Assembly: GCA_026122225.1 (NCBI GenBank)
Contig: JANEZZ010002205.1
Coordinates: forward strand, 1,172,001-1,236,000
Source: Heloderma charlesbogerti
Lineage: Eukaryota; Chordata; Lepidosauria; Squamata; Helodermatidae
Direction: 5' to 3'
Length of the DNA stretch: 64,000 nucleotides
Shown here: positions 20,480 through 31,575 of the stretch, in pieces
How positions within the stretch are numbered: the stretch's first letter is position 1
How the letters are laid out: every line of letters begins with the position of its first letter
Notes under the pieces: generated by a model
Told to the model about the DNA's origin: nothing
Database searches by the model: none
The model's input: the letters and a program-made list of their open reading frames with translations, nothing else
Program-made: the position numbers and the translations under genes

Positions 20480-20945
20480 CTGGCATCGTTTCGTTAGAAT
20501 GACATTAGGGGGCAACCAGAGACTGGGCCTTCTAAGTTATGGTGCCCTGTTTATGGAAGCTCTCCCTGCCCAAGGACACTCAACTGAGACCCACATGGTT
20601 ATCTTTTCAGCACCAGGCAAACAGATTTCTCATCCCCCAGGCATTTTAGATTTCTATTATTGTGAATATATTTTTCCAAGGACTTTTACTTTTAATTGTA
20701 TTCATTGTCTTTCACCTGTTTTTAACATGTTCATTATGTGTATATATTACATATATGCTCTCTCTCTCTTTCCCTCTCTCTCTCTCTCTCTCGTGTGTGT
20801 GTGTGTCTATCTATAGATCGATAAGTGTGTGTGTATGTGTGTGTCTTTGTGTGTCTGTGTCCTGGTTAGATTGTAAATCACTTTGAGCATATGCATCAAA
20901 ACAAAAGGCAGGATTATTTACTAAATATATAAAATAGATAGGTAA
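20480..20945 (+). mobile_element. L2-group LINE 3' end fragment
   Basis: Reads GGTGCCCTGTTTATGGAAGCTCTCCC...ATTTTAG, then a 3' UTR with GATTGTAAATCACTTTGAG and AAAACAAAAGGCAGGATTATTTACTAAATATATAAAATAGATAGG-type tail. CT and GT runs at 20760-20860 lie within. No intact reading frame. Confidence 0.55.
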
Positions 20946-20966
20946 AATATACTGATGGCTATACAA

Positions 20967-21506
20967 TAGGGTTGGATGGGGGAGAATTCCGCCATGGACC
21001 CCAATGAGGCCGGATTCCAAGAATCCGGGCCCAATGGGGACCGTGGTAGAATGGAGCACTCACCTCTGCCTTCCCCTGGTATCCTTCCAGGTTGGCTCCC
21101 TCCACGTGTTGATCCTGCGGAGCTGGCCGCCTGCTCCACATCGCTGGCGATATGGCCAGCCACCATTGCCATGCTGTATTGCTGGGCTAACTCCGGATAA
21201 AAATGGCATCCACTACACCATTTGTGGTCGTATAGCTGTTAGGTTAGCTTAAATGGCTGCACTCTACCAGCTTTATGGCTGCAAATGGCGCCCACTACGC
21301 CATTTGCGTCCAGAGACTTAGCCCAGCCATATGGCACAGCAATAGAGGCCAGCTGTATTGCCAGCGATGCAGAGCAGGGGGCTGGCTCCACAGGATCAAC
21401 GTGGAGCGGAGCCGGCCTGGATGGATTCCAGGGAGAGGGACGGATCACCTCCCCCCACCTGTGGACCCCCCCAGCCGGAACGGGGTAAGTGATCCACCCA
21501 TCCCTA
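20967..21506. mobile_element. hAT-like element, family C (copy C1)
   Basis: Left end TAGGGTTGGATGG..., right end CCACCCATCCCTA. The centre is an imperfect fold-back (AAATGGCATCCACTACACCATTTG, then GTTAGGTTAGCTTAAATGGCTGCA, then AAATGGCGCCCACTACGCCATTTG). Related to 28841-29226 and 43650-44245. A GGGGTAAGTGATCC motif lies near 21484. I see no clean 8-bp duplication at these ends. Confidence 0.65.
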
Positions 21507-21639
21507 CAATAGGGATGTGGATGAGATGCAGACAAAGACCTGAACAGAAGCGTGCCTCTTCAGCCTCATTCTTTTGGGTCCCAAAGTGAAGTATGCTTCT
21601 CTCAGAAGCCAAGGGAACCAAAGCTGCCCCAGAATTGAG

Positions 21640-23225
21640 CTTTGTCAGTGCCTCATGTTTCAGAGACGGTTTCATTTCTCTAAATGCTGCAGGAGGACAG
21701 GGGATGGAAGGAGCATGGCTGAGTGACTGACAGGCACAACTTTGAATCATATGGCACATTTTACCAGGGGCTCCAATCACTGTGCTTTAGGAGAGGACTC
21801 ATCCTTGCTGTCAAGGTTCCCCTTATGACTTGGACACCCTGAGCAATTCCTTAAGGATCTCTTGCCTCCTTAAGACTCCCACCTTCCTTCTTTCACCTTC
21901 CCTTTTTCAATACCATAGGATTTAGGCTGTAGACATGGAGGGGGGACTGACACTCTAGACACAGGGTTTAACCACAACCACTTACTTTAACAGTAAATTA
22001 AAGCCAGCAAATCACAACTAAGGGTATTTGAACAACAGAGCTGAGTGATACAAAAGGCATTAAGAGAAAATAAAACTTGTAAAACACAAGTTCCTTTACC
22101 CTAACTGTACTTAAACTTTTCTAGGCTGCTTCTTCCTGCTCCCTCTTCAGTCTCTGGTCTCCCCAGCTCTGTTCTTACTGCCCTGGTCTTTCTGACTCTC
22201 TCTTTTTATACCCTCCTCCCGCAAAACCGATGGTACTGTTTCAAACCTGAAGAAATGAAACTTAACTGGGGAAATGATACTACTCCTCTCAGTGATAACT
22301 ACCCCCCCCCAAAAAAAATCCCAGCAGGCCTCTAGGCCAAACCTTTTCCTTTGCCTCTGTAGGCCTCAAACCTTCATACTTGCCCCATTCTGTTGGATTG
22401 AACTGCCTCTCTAAAACGCACAAAATGGAGGGAATTTCAGTGGGGAAGCTAATGAATAAAGAAATCATGTTATAATTTATTCATGCTGATGTGATGCAAA
22501 AGGTACTGAATGAAACCATGAGCAAAGGAGAATGTTGGGAGAAATCCAACAAAAAGTCTTTTTCTTTCATAATTCAATAGAGAGAAATAAGAACTAAGGC
22601 ATAATGAATTGCCTGGTGAGAAAGCAAAGCACGAGACACAGAGAAAAATAATGATATGATATCACACAGACACACGCACATGAAAAACTGCAGGACAACA
22701 GGAACTAAATTCAAATTATTTAATTGCTTTTTTCTAACCAAGAGAAGGGGGAATGCATTCACCACCTAAATCTACACAAAGACACACTGAGACAACAATG
22801 CAGCTGAGAAATCAAAGGGTATCTCAAAAAGGAAGCGTTTTCAGGAAAAAAGACTGACAAAAGAATTGTGTTAAAGCAGAAAGAGTGAAGTCATGAACAA
22901 ATAAAACTTGAAGACAAGCCATCCCCACCCCACCCCACCCCAACACACCAGAACCTGTCATTTCACTTCCAACTCCCAAGCTGCTCCACTGTAAAACTAA
23001 GAAAAAACAGAAGTGAGGGGGACTTACATTTGGACTTTGGAACACTCATTGGAACTCAATCCCTCCCCCAAAGCACAGTGATTGGAGCCCCTGGTACCAT
23101 GTGCCCAGGATTAGAAGGTGGACCTATCAGTCCCTCCCCCCACTGCTCATTTTAGAGAAACAAAACTAAAAGATGCTATTTGCAGGAGTCATAAGGTATC
23201 AGCATCTCCTTGTCTCCAAACATGA
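21640..23225. repeat. inverted-repeat arms around a 1.3-kb segment
   Basis: ACCAGGGGCTCCAATCACTG near 21772 recurs inverted near 23073-23094, and weaker inverted similarity (TTTCTCTAAA...GCAG) extends for about 150 bp (21640-21790 versus 23070-23225). The interior has no coding frame I recognise. It could be a long-TIR DNA transposon or two inverted copies of one repeat. Confidence 0.45.
21811..22400 (-). mobile_element. possible solo LTR (tentative)
   Basis: The minus strand has a TATA-like GGGTATAAAAAGAGAG near 22200 followed by about 200 bp and TTTTATTTTC near 22070, a promoter-to-polyadenylation layout like an LTR. The low-coordinate end reads TGTCAAGG, but a matching opposite end and a target duplication were not found. 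No retroviral coding sequence is adjacent. Confidence 0.3.
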
Positions 23226-23347
23226 GTTGGTAAGGAACACTCATTTGGCTCCTGGTTCGGTTCTGGCTGCTTCACCTTGGGAAGCACCAGAACCAAAGCA
23301 GGCCAGTTCTGCTCAGGCTTACAAGTTTCATCCAAATCCTGTGCTCA

Positions 23348-23349
<2 letters not shown>

Positions 23350-23394
<45 letters not shown>

Positions 23395-23395
23395 A
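23350..23395 (+). repeat. (CA)n microsatellite
   Basis: About 22 uninterrupted CA units. 23400-24085 around it shows no recognised gene or repeat. Confidence 0.95.
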
Positions 23396-24087
23396 GACAT
23401 TACTTGAAGTCTGTGTCTAACAGCTACGTCTTTCATAATTATTATTTTTACTCTAGTGTACATGCAGCTGACCTGATCCAGATCTTAACATTTTCCTCAC
23501 CTTCCACACATACTAGAGTCCTGATCTGAATTGAGCCCCTGCACCTACTCTAGAGTAAAAATGAAAACAACTACAACAACCCTGATATAGCTGATACTAC
23601 TGATTTAAAGTAATTGTTTTGGCCCATCTACATACTTGTAACCCACTTGTATCCCCTCCACTGCATAACAGCGGAGTAATAGCTGACCCAGAACTGAGCT
23701 CCCAGGACCAATGTGAGGGGCGGGCACTTACCCTGGCTCCTACCCCAAATCTATTTAGACTGAGGTGGCATCAACTTCCTTTATACACAATGGTAAACCA
23801 ATACACAGAAATAGTCTTGATGGAAGTACACTGCTTTTTACACTGCTTTACCAATGCACACACATGAACATCAGCAAAACGCCACACAAGAAGGATCTCA
23901 ATGCAATCTTGTGCAGGATCACATCAAGATGCTTTGGCAATGTAGAGCCCCCACTCCTCTGCTTGACCTATATAAAAGCAATTACTGTTCCAACTTTAAT
24001 ATGGGACCCTTACGTGGGTTCCCTCAGATATTGCGATCCTGGGATCAGAACAGCATAAATATCTGTCTAGAGCCCTAGGCATTCCAA

Positions 24088-24190
24088 TATCATAGAATCA
24101 CAGAATCATAGAATAGTAGGGTTGGAAGGGGCCTACAAGGCCATCGAGTCCAACCCCCTGCTCAATGCAGGAATCCACCCCCGAGACAAT
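24088..24190 (-). mobile_element. CR1 LINE 3' fragment, minus strand
   Basis: Reads ATCATAGAATCACAGAATCATAGAATAG, then GTTGGAAGGGGCCTACAAGG and CCAACCCCCTGCTCAATGCAGG: the reverse complement of the CR1 3' end and its octamer tail. Confidence 0.9.
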
Positions 24191-24239
24191 TGTCGGAAGG
24201 GAGACAGCCTTTTGTCTGCCTTCTGCCTTCTAAATATAT

Positions 24240-24955
24240 CCATGACTTTTTGGAGGGGGTGCTGGTGAAAGAGGGTTACTTAAGTATGTGTGGCTAGAGT
24301 GCCTGATTGTGAAATCCTTTTGGGAACAAGTGATCTCTTTCCTGTCATGAATGACTAATCAGACAATACATTTCCAGGTGGAGCGGTTATTATTGACTAT
24401 ATTCTCTGGACAAAATGATCAGTTAAGACATAATGATTGGATTGGATTCCTCCTTGCTGCAGTTGGATCCAACATTGCTGAACAATGGAAAATTTCTAAT
24501 GGAGTGTAACTGGTTAAATAGAGTCTGGACAACAGCTTTATTAGAAAAACGGACAAGTAAATTAAAATACGTTAAAGGAGAAAGCCATATGGACAGTTTT
24601 ATACAGAAAACTCCCTATATAATTCTCCAGAACATCAGTTGACGTACTGGAAAGACACATTGATGGATTTGTCATCAAGGAAGTAGTAATGCAAAATTAA
24701 TAGATTTTAAAATTTGATATTTCTGTTATATAGCCTAAAAGGCAATGATTCCCGATGTAACCCATTATTTATTGTTGTAACAGATAGTGAGAATCATCTT
24801 CTGTGTATGTTACATTTTTTTGTGGTCTTGTTTTCCTCCTTTTCCTTTTCTCTCTCCCCCCCTCTTGTTCGGGAGTGTTTGTTTGTTTGTTCATCATAGT
24901 TCTTTGTTGCCTGTAATTTGTATCATTGAAATAAATAAACTTCTCAGAAAAAGAA
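24240..24955 (+). mobile_element. L1-like LINE 3' fragment (tentative)
   Basis: The segment reads like a broken C-terminal LINE frame (W...LLEKRTSKLKYVKG...MDSFIQKTPYI) and ends in TTGAAATAAATAAACTTCTCAGAAAAAG, an A-rich tail. The resemblance to L1 C-termini is weak and by eye only. Confidence 0.4.
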
Positions 24956-25084
24956 GGCAGATATCTATTTTTGGCTTAAATTAATTTTCCCACAGGCCTC
25001 TCTTTTTGTCCTACTGGCATAAGAAGTCATGGGGGCAGAATCAAGGGCCACCAAGATGTGTGAAATTATTTCTAAACTGGGCCT

Positions 25085-25245
25085 TTTATTCTATTCTATT
25101 ACATTTATATCCCACCTTTCTTCCACCATGGAACTCAAGGTGGCTACATGTGGTTCCCAGGTGGTCTCCCCTCCAAGCACGGACCCAAACCTGCTTAGCT
25201 TCAGCAAGGCGGCTGCCTCATATGTCTTCAGACATATGGGACCCT
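25085..25245 (-). mobile_element. 5S rRNA-derived SINE (SINE3 type), minus strand
   Basis: GTTCCCAGGTGGTCTCCCCTCC...CCTGCTTAGCTTC (25153-25203) is the reverse complement of the 5S rRNA internal promoter region. It is followed on the low-coordinate side by CCACCATGGAACTCAAGGTGGC and TTATATCCCACCTTTC, the reverse complement of an L2-type 3' tail. The 5S part is too diverged and incomplete for a functional gene. Confidence 0.65.
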
Positions 25246-25592
25246 GGTACCTTTTGTGGGCTATTTCATTGCAAGGGGCTATGACTGCATTCATCTGTAA
25301 GTCTCAAGACATTTGCCTGATGCTGATTTTTGGTCTACTACTGTACTAGTGGCCAAATGCTGTTTCAACATGGTGTATAAAGATCTTGCAGCCCTTCCTG
25401 GGAAATTGCCCAAAATGTGTCTCAAATCAGGCCATATGGTTTTAGATGGTTCTTAACCAAATGCAGATGAAACACCCTATTGGTAATGGAGGATAAGGGT
25501 TTAGAAGGGGTAGGTAGGTAGGTTAGGACTAAGTATAAGATGATTAATTAATAATATATATATAACTCTTGTGTTTAGTTAAAAATATTTGG

Positions 25593-25646
25593 AGTGTGTG
25601 TGTGTGGGGGTGTGTGTGTGTGTATATGTATATGTATATATATATG

Positions 25647-25693
<47 letters not shown>
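25593..25693 (+). repeat. (TG)n/(TA)n compound microsatellite
   Basis: TG repeats (25593-25623), TATATG repeats and a run of about 24 TA units to 25693. Candidate for length polymorphism and cruciform formation. Confidence 0.95.
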
Positions 25694-25695
<2 letters not shown>

Positions 25696-25699
25696 CACA

Positions 25700-26369
25700 T
25701 GTTGGTTTAATTTATGGAGGGAGCAAACCTATGGGGATAGATAGCCAACTCCAGACTTGGAGATGACTGCCTATCCAATGCAGGGTGGGTGGAGTGCTGA
25801 GGGAATCTTCTCCACGCTTCGGCTGCCCTGCTATCATGGCTAGAAGTCCAATTCTGACTGTCTAGCAGTGGGACTCTAGAGGGGGGCAGAGAGGCCGGCC
25901 AATGCATGAAAAGCATCATATCAACACTCCTGCACTCCCTGCCCCTCCCCACCCCAGGAACACCCCCTTTGCCCCACTCTGCCATGCTTATCTGAGTGCG
26001 GAGCCCAGGGATGCTACAAGGCAGCGGGGTCAGGGCGGGGAGATGGTTTTCTGGGAACCACCCTTGGGACCAGGCTGCAAGGTCGATTCCTGGAACCCAG
26101 CCAATCTGATGGCCATCTAGCCGCTGCCTAGAGGCCATAGGATTGCACCCTAACTGTACCAAATAGAAAATACTTTTTTTCTTTTACTACTTCTGTATTG
26201 GAGGAAACCATTTAATCTACTGGGTGTCTCCTTGACACAAAGAAAAGGGGTTGAAGCTCTGGGATTCAGGAAGGACAGCTGACCACAGTGGAGGCAAACA
26301 TCTTGCTCCTTTTCTTTTCCCAGTTTTGACAGGTGGAAACTGGAGAGAGAATACCCCAGAGCAGGAATG

Positions 26370-26415
<46 letters not shown>

Positions 26416-27728
26416 TGAGATATCTAAATATACATATCAGATTGCACTACAGAAGAGAGAAACACAATCTAGAATTGGCCTTCCTGCTTTATGTTATGTT
26501 AACTTGCATAAACTTCCTCAATGATACACAGAGAGATTCATGTGTTATTAAAGTTAACAAGGCTTGTCAGTGACATGCCAGTTGCTAAGTGCATCCTGTG
26601 TTTTACAGTCTAGGCTGTCATGTAATCTAATGACAATCCTATGCTCATATCACGTAAAGCTTTCAGCGTTGCCAACTCATCAGGGGCACAACTTTACCTG
26701 ATCTTTTTTCTCTTCTTTCTTTTTTGTCTTTTTGGCCCCTGAGCTATTGCCAGAGGACTGGATCAAATCATGACAAGTTTACGCCTGAAGGGTTTGTGCC
26801 TCTCTTCCCTGCGCACCCACACATCTATCCCACAAGGGATGTATAAGAATTTTGTTTCAGAGCACAAATGGTTCGAACTTGTCCCACTTGCAATCTCGAA
26901 TGGAAATGGGATGGTATTTTTTCCAGACAAGAAGTTTGCAAACTCCCCAAATTGAGATCATGTCCAAAAACGTGTATTTTTTTAAGTGAACTTCAAATTG
27001 TGCATTTTGAAAGAAATACACATTTTCACATTTTAGTTAATAGGGGGAAGTGTGTACATTTGAAAATCACTCTGTGATGGACCCTAGCATCCCTCAAGTC
27101 ACGCCCCTCATTCTCCTCCTCCCCCCAAACCTGGGTTCTCAAAGGGGGCAGGGCCATTCAGGCTGAGCCATCTGTGTGTCAAGGTCTTGAGAGGAAAGTC
27201 TTGCTGTATCTGAGCTCACTAGGGAGGGCTGTTCCCATTCTGAATCTGAGCTGCTAGACATCTCCACATGCTACAGATTCATTCCTGAAACCCAGATCCT
27301 GTGTCAAGAAAACCTTCAGATCACCCCAAATCACTTTCTCTGAAACTCATTAGCCACACAAGTTCACCCCGGTCCATTTTCCCCAAACTTATTAGCCACC
27401 CAGATCCTCCCACCAAACCACCTCTGGATTACCCTCAAATCAGTTTACCCAAACTTATTTGCCACCTGTATCTTGCACCAAATGAATTTCTCTTCAAATC
27501 AATTAACTTTAAATCCACTCATTTCCCCTCAACCCCAAATGAAAAGAAAAATATCCCTCTGTTCTCTAGTTCTCTCCCCATCCACACATGCAGAAAAATA
27601 ACCCAGCAATGTGAACATCAATTTGAAGCTCATCTCTCCTTGTTTCCCATGTTGGGAATGTTGGGGGGGGGAGGAATATCAAAACTGAACTGAACTGAAA
27701 TTCTCACCTATTGCTAAGAAATACTGGT
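25700..27728. other. unrecognised sequence with a CA microsatellite
   Basis: No gene is supported. A (CT)n(CA)n run is at 26369-26413. 26840-27080 contains AT-rich TGTGCATTTTGAAAG text like other decayed repeats here. 25880-26150 resembles part of a non-autonomous repeat (AGGCCATAGGATTGCACCC) but was not placed. Confidence 0.5.
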
Positions 27729-27883
27729 CCCCCTGAGATCTGCTCCAGGACCAGTACTTTTAACTTGTTTGTAAATGATTGGAAGTTAGGGGTGAGCAGT
27801 GAAGTGGCCACGTTTGCTAATGACACCGAATTATTTACAGTCATTAAAACAAAAAAAGGGTTGTGAAGAGCATCCCTGCATTA

Positions 27884-28126
27884 GCCGTGATAGGCTATGT
27901 AAGTATTTACGTAGCCTATCACGGCAATAATGAAGAAGCGAATGGCGGCCACAGACGCGGCCGCCATTCACAAAGCAGCATGAACGGCACCAGGTAAGTG
28001 CTCCGTTTTGCATGGCTTTCGCAGGGTGGTGGGGCGGGGGCTTTGTTCCACCATGGATTTCGGGGGGCTGAATGCACTGGCATTCAGCCTCACTGAGATC
28101 CATGGCGGAATTCTCCAACATCCCTA
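27884..28126. mobile_element. palindromic hAT-like element fragment in CR1
   Basis: Contains a GATAGGCTATGTAAGTATTTACGTAGCCTATC palindrome (27888-27925), GAATGGCGGCC...GGCCGCCATTC, CCAGGTAAGTGC near 27990, a hairpin GGATTTCGGGGGGCTGAATGC/GCATTCAGCCTCACTGAGATCC and the right end AACATCCCTA. The left half is missing. Confidence 0.75.
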
Positions 28127-28249
28127 TCCAAAATGATTTCTCTAAATTGGGGGAATGGGCAATAAAATAGCAAAGGCAGTTTAATATAAGCAAGTGTAAA
28201 GTGATGCACATTGGGGCAACCCCCCCCCCACTCCTAACTGTGTATATGC

Positions 28250-28776
28250 TAGAGATGGGTGAAACTTTCAGTTCTGCTTCCCCCTGCATTCATTTTTTTT
28301 TAAAAAAAATCTAGCCCTTTCACTCCCAGCTATGAAGAATTTTTCCATTTCTTGTAAATGAACAGGACAAAAAAAGAATGAACTGAAACAAAATTTTCAC
28401 TCATCTGCACTAGCCAAATCAATGTAATGGGTTTTGCTATTCCCAGCATGGAGAAGTCCATGAAGTACCTGTCTGCCACATAGCTGTAAAAGATGCAGTG
28501 TGTCAGAAAAAAAGGAGGAACCCCAATTAAGCATGTATAAGGTTGGCTGCACTGAGATTCATACACAGAGGTTTAACAGCAAACACTCAAAATCTCGAGG
28601 CTCACTGAATGAATCCGTTTCTCCCACATTCAGTAAAAATTAACAATAGTACAAAAATCTCAAGCTCTTTTTGTCCTGAATATGGGAAACGTCACCAAAC
28701 ATCACCAAACAAAATTCTGATGAAACCTGAACTGAACTGAAATGGTCACCCATCCCTAAATTTTGACCCATCCCTA
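28250..28776. mobile_element. AT-rich hAT-like element in CR1
   Basis: Left end TAGAGATGGGTGA and right end TGACCCATCCCTA are inverted. The flanks GTATATGC (28242-28249) and ATAAATGC (28777-28784) match at 6 of 8. CR1 sequence is continuous across it. The interior is AT-rich without the CpG palindromes, so it belongs to a different family. Confidence 0.65.
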
Positions 28777-28840
28777 ATAAATGCTGTTGGAATGTGAGTT
28801 GGCAGTGACTGACCAAGAAAGATCATGGGGTTGTGGTGGA

Positions 28841-29226
28841 TAGGGATGTCAGAGAATTCCGCCAGGACCCCAATGAGAATCCAGCCTCCCAAGTCCATGG
28901 CGGAAAGGATCCCTTACCTCCACCTCCCGCTGGAATCTCTTCGGCTGGATCCTCCCAGCAGCTGGCTCCTTATTGTTGGCAATACGGCCGCATTGGTGTG
29001 CCATATCACTGGCTGAGGGATCTCCAGACGCAAATGGCATAGTGGATGCCATTTGCAGCCATAAAGCTCTTAGCTTAACCTAAATGCAGCCGTAAATGGC
29101 TGCAATTAGGTTAAACTAAGGGCTTTATGGCCGCAAATGGCGTCCACTACTCCATTTGCATCTGTGCTTTTTCCCGCGATAGGCTAGCCTACCCGGAACA
29201 GCAGGTGGAGAATCCACCCATCCCTA
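28841..29226. mobile_element. hAT-like element, family C (copy C2)
   Basis: Starts TAGGGATGTCAG and ends CACCCATCCCTA, 386 bp, flanked by perfect 8-bp repeats GTGGTGGA (28833-28840, 29227-29234) within CR1. The centre is a fold-back (GCCATAAAGC...TTAACCTAA...TTAGGTTAA...GCTTTATGGC, about 29050-29135). CCTTACCTCC near 28912 is a donor-like motif on the minus strand. Confidence 0.88.
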
Positions 29227-29987
29227 GTGGTGGATAGCATGATGAAAATGTCACAATTGTATAGCTGCTGTGAAAAAGGAAAATTCTGTGTCGGGCATAA
29301 TTAGAAAAGGCATTGAAAACAAAACTACAAATATTATAATGGCCTTACAAACGTCTATGGTGTGACTACACTTGGAATACTGAGTACAGTTCTGGTCAGT
29401 AAAACTTGAAAAGTATATTGTTGATCTGGACAAGGTGCAGAAGCGGGCAACCAAAATTATCAAGGGGTGGAACAACCCCCCCATGAGGCAAGGTTAGAAT
29501 GTTTGGGGCTGTTTTGCTTAGAAAAAAGTGAGTAAGGGGAGACATGATGGATGGTGTGGAGAAAATGGATAGGAAGAAGGGTTTCCCCCACACACACAAT
29601 ACTAGAACCTAGGCTCATCCCATGAAACTGAATGGTGGGAGATTCAAGACAGATAGAAGGAAATACTGATTCACATGGTGAATTGTTTACTTGCTACAAT
29701 AAGATCTAGCGATGGCCACCAACATGGATCAATTTAAAGGGGAGGATAAATTAATGGAGGATAAAGCCATCAATGGCTATTACTCAAGATGGCTATATAT
29801 AACTTCCAGTACCAGGGGCCAGTATGCCTTTGTATGCCAGTCTCTTGGAAGATGAGTGGGAGAGTGCTGTTGCATTCATGCCCTGTTTGTGGGCTTCCCA
29901 TAGGCTTACGGTTGAGCACTGTGCAAACAGAATGCTTGACTAAGCACACTTCTGACCTGATCCAGCACTGTCGCTATCTGCCACAAC

Positions 29988-30065
29988 ATGAAATGGTAAC
30001 AACACAGTCTTACAGTCATGTGTTAGAGCACATGACTGTAAGACTGCGTTGTTACCATTTCATGT
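29988..30065. repeat. 36-bp-arm hairpin
   Basis: CATGAAATGGTAACAACACA... (29988-30023) is followed by the 6-base loop TTAGAG and the reverse complement of the left arm (30030-30065) with a single mismatch. It sits at the 3' end of the CR1 copy. 30066-31160 beyond shows no recognised gene. Confidence 0.9.
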
Positions 30066-31164
30066 CATAGCAAATACTAGATCTCATCCAAACCTTTCTG
30101 ACAGTCAGGGTATGAATATGTGCCAATAAAAGTAACAAGACAGAGATGTCTCATCAGGATATTATAACTGCATCATGAGGAACCTTTCCTGTGTTGTGAG
30201 GATGAGTCTTGCGTCACCCTCTTTGTGGGAAGCCTGGAAAGATGGTACGTAATTAGTTATTATTTCTTGTTATTAGATGATCTCACTTCAAGTGGATCAG
30301 CAAATGTTCCAGCTACCACAATGTCCTTGTCACTTAGTGCCTTTGCCATTCACTCAAATAGCTAGATATTTTGCCAGGTCCCCCTTGCTGTCAACTAATA
30401 CCATGAAGTTCTTCCAGTTTGCAGGGGGAGGGGGAGGACATTTCCATGTTCTATCACTTGGCAAATTGTCCTGGCAAGTTCGGTTTCACACTGTCTTATC
30501 TCACCTTTTATGGATGCAACGTTCTATCCATCGAATGCAACGTTAATTCCTCTGTATGCTCAAGCATAGAACTGGAATGAACACTATATAAGAGCTTGCC
30601 CATTAATAATTCCACATGCCTGCATGTTTGTAAGATTAAACAAGCTTTCTAGGCATTTAACAGCTGGAGTCAATGCATCTGTCATCACATGTCTTAATGA
30701 TACATTTCCCCTTGTGAGCATCAAGAGCGCTGTGAAAAGCTCATCCCATAGCACCTCTGACAGATCAGCCTGGTACTGTCCCAAATCAGCAGGAATGAGA
30801 TGCTGGAATCTATGTCTGTCTAGTTTAAGTATGTCTTCTTTCCTCTAGTTTGCATCACCAAAGGATTTCTTTCAGCAGCTGTGCAGTGTATAACGTTCCT
30901 CACTTTGCATAATTGTAGCGATCATAACATGGGAGGAAAGGCGACATGAAGGTAAACAAATGCACATGCAGGTCCAATTATCTTTTTCTCTGTGCTCTGG
31001 TAAAAAGAAGGAGAATCTGAACTGTTTCCAAGTATCTCCACCAGAGAGCAAAATTTGAATGAGTTGTCTTAAGGGTACTGCAATGCCTGGCTTTAAATTG
31101 AGGGCAGACGCCAGATGTCCACCAGACACTTTTGCATGCCGAAAATGCTGTGCATGGTTCCCTT

Positions 31165-31375
31165 TTAGGATCAAAGGCAGCTAGATGGACCAGGAATCAG
31201 ATTCCTGGTCCATCTAGCCCAGTATTGTCAACACTGGCTGGCAGCACGGGGTCTCCAGGTTTTCAGGCAGGAGTCTTCTCTCAAGCCCTCCAGACAATGA
31301 ACTTTTGCATTTTGCAAATGTTCTTTTGCATGCAACACAGCTGCTCTTCCACCAAGCCACGACCCCTCCTGAATG
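31165..31375 (-). mobile_element. tRNA-related SINE, minus strand
   Basis: The minus strand reads GTCGTGGCTTGGTGGAAGAGC...TGCATGCAAAAG (tRNA-like A-box region), followed by CCTGAAAACCTGGAGACC and TGGCTAGATGGACCAGGAATC-type text typical of an amniote tRNA-derived SINE. An 18-bp palindrome (CTAGATGGACCAGGAATC and its complement, 31178-31214) marks the 3' end. Confidence 0.5.
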
Positions 31376-31575
31376 CAAATTATCAGGTTGCAAAGGTTTG
31401 GTGTAAAATAAACAAAGCTAAATTCTTGGCTTTAAATTTCATGAATTTATAAAATAATAATAAATGGCACCATGGGGGCAGGGAGAAATGTATTTTTTGT
31501 AGTGCTGTGCTGAAAATTTATAGCACATTTTTGGACCATTCTCATTTGATTTGATAGAAGATAAATGGCTTTTGA

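Larger units (their letters stand above)
27729..29990 (+). mobile_element. CR1 LINE, + strand, with three inserted elements
   Basis: CR1 reverse-transcriptase and 3' sequence resumes across three insertions: 27729-27883 (TTTAACTTGTTTGTAAATGATTGGAAG...GCTAATGACACC), 28127-28249 (AAGTGTAAAGTGATGCACATTGGGGC), 28777-28840 (GGCAGTGACTGACCAAGAAAG) and 29227-29990 (GTGGATAGCATGATGAAAATG, TTGGAATACTGAGTACAGTTCTGG, 3' end TGACCTGATCCAGCACTG). The frame is degraded by indels. Confidence 0.85.

Noticed and set aside
20016..20816. 266-codon frame rich in Val/Ala, and the opposing His/Thr/Ala-rich frames
   Set aside because: Products of GGT/GGC/GCA triplet runs in a LINE 5' UTR.
20967..21506. 8-bp target duplication for element C1
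   Set aside because: CTATACAA and CAATAGGG do not match; a shifted reading gives partial similarity only, so no duplication is claimed.
25150..25205. 5S rRNA gene
   Set aside because: Only a diverged part of 5S is present, fused to an L2-type tail, as in SINE3 elements.
27301..27693. 130-codon Pro/Ser-rich + strand frame
   Set aside because: Low-complexity frame, no recognisable domain and no supporting splice or promoter signals; kept as unrecognised sequence.
30277..30546. 89-codon + strand frame
   Set aside because: No homology, no splice context, and length within what is expected by chance.
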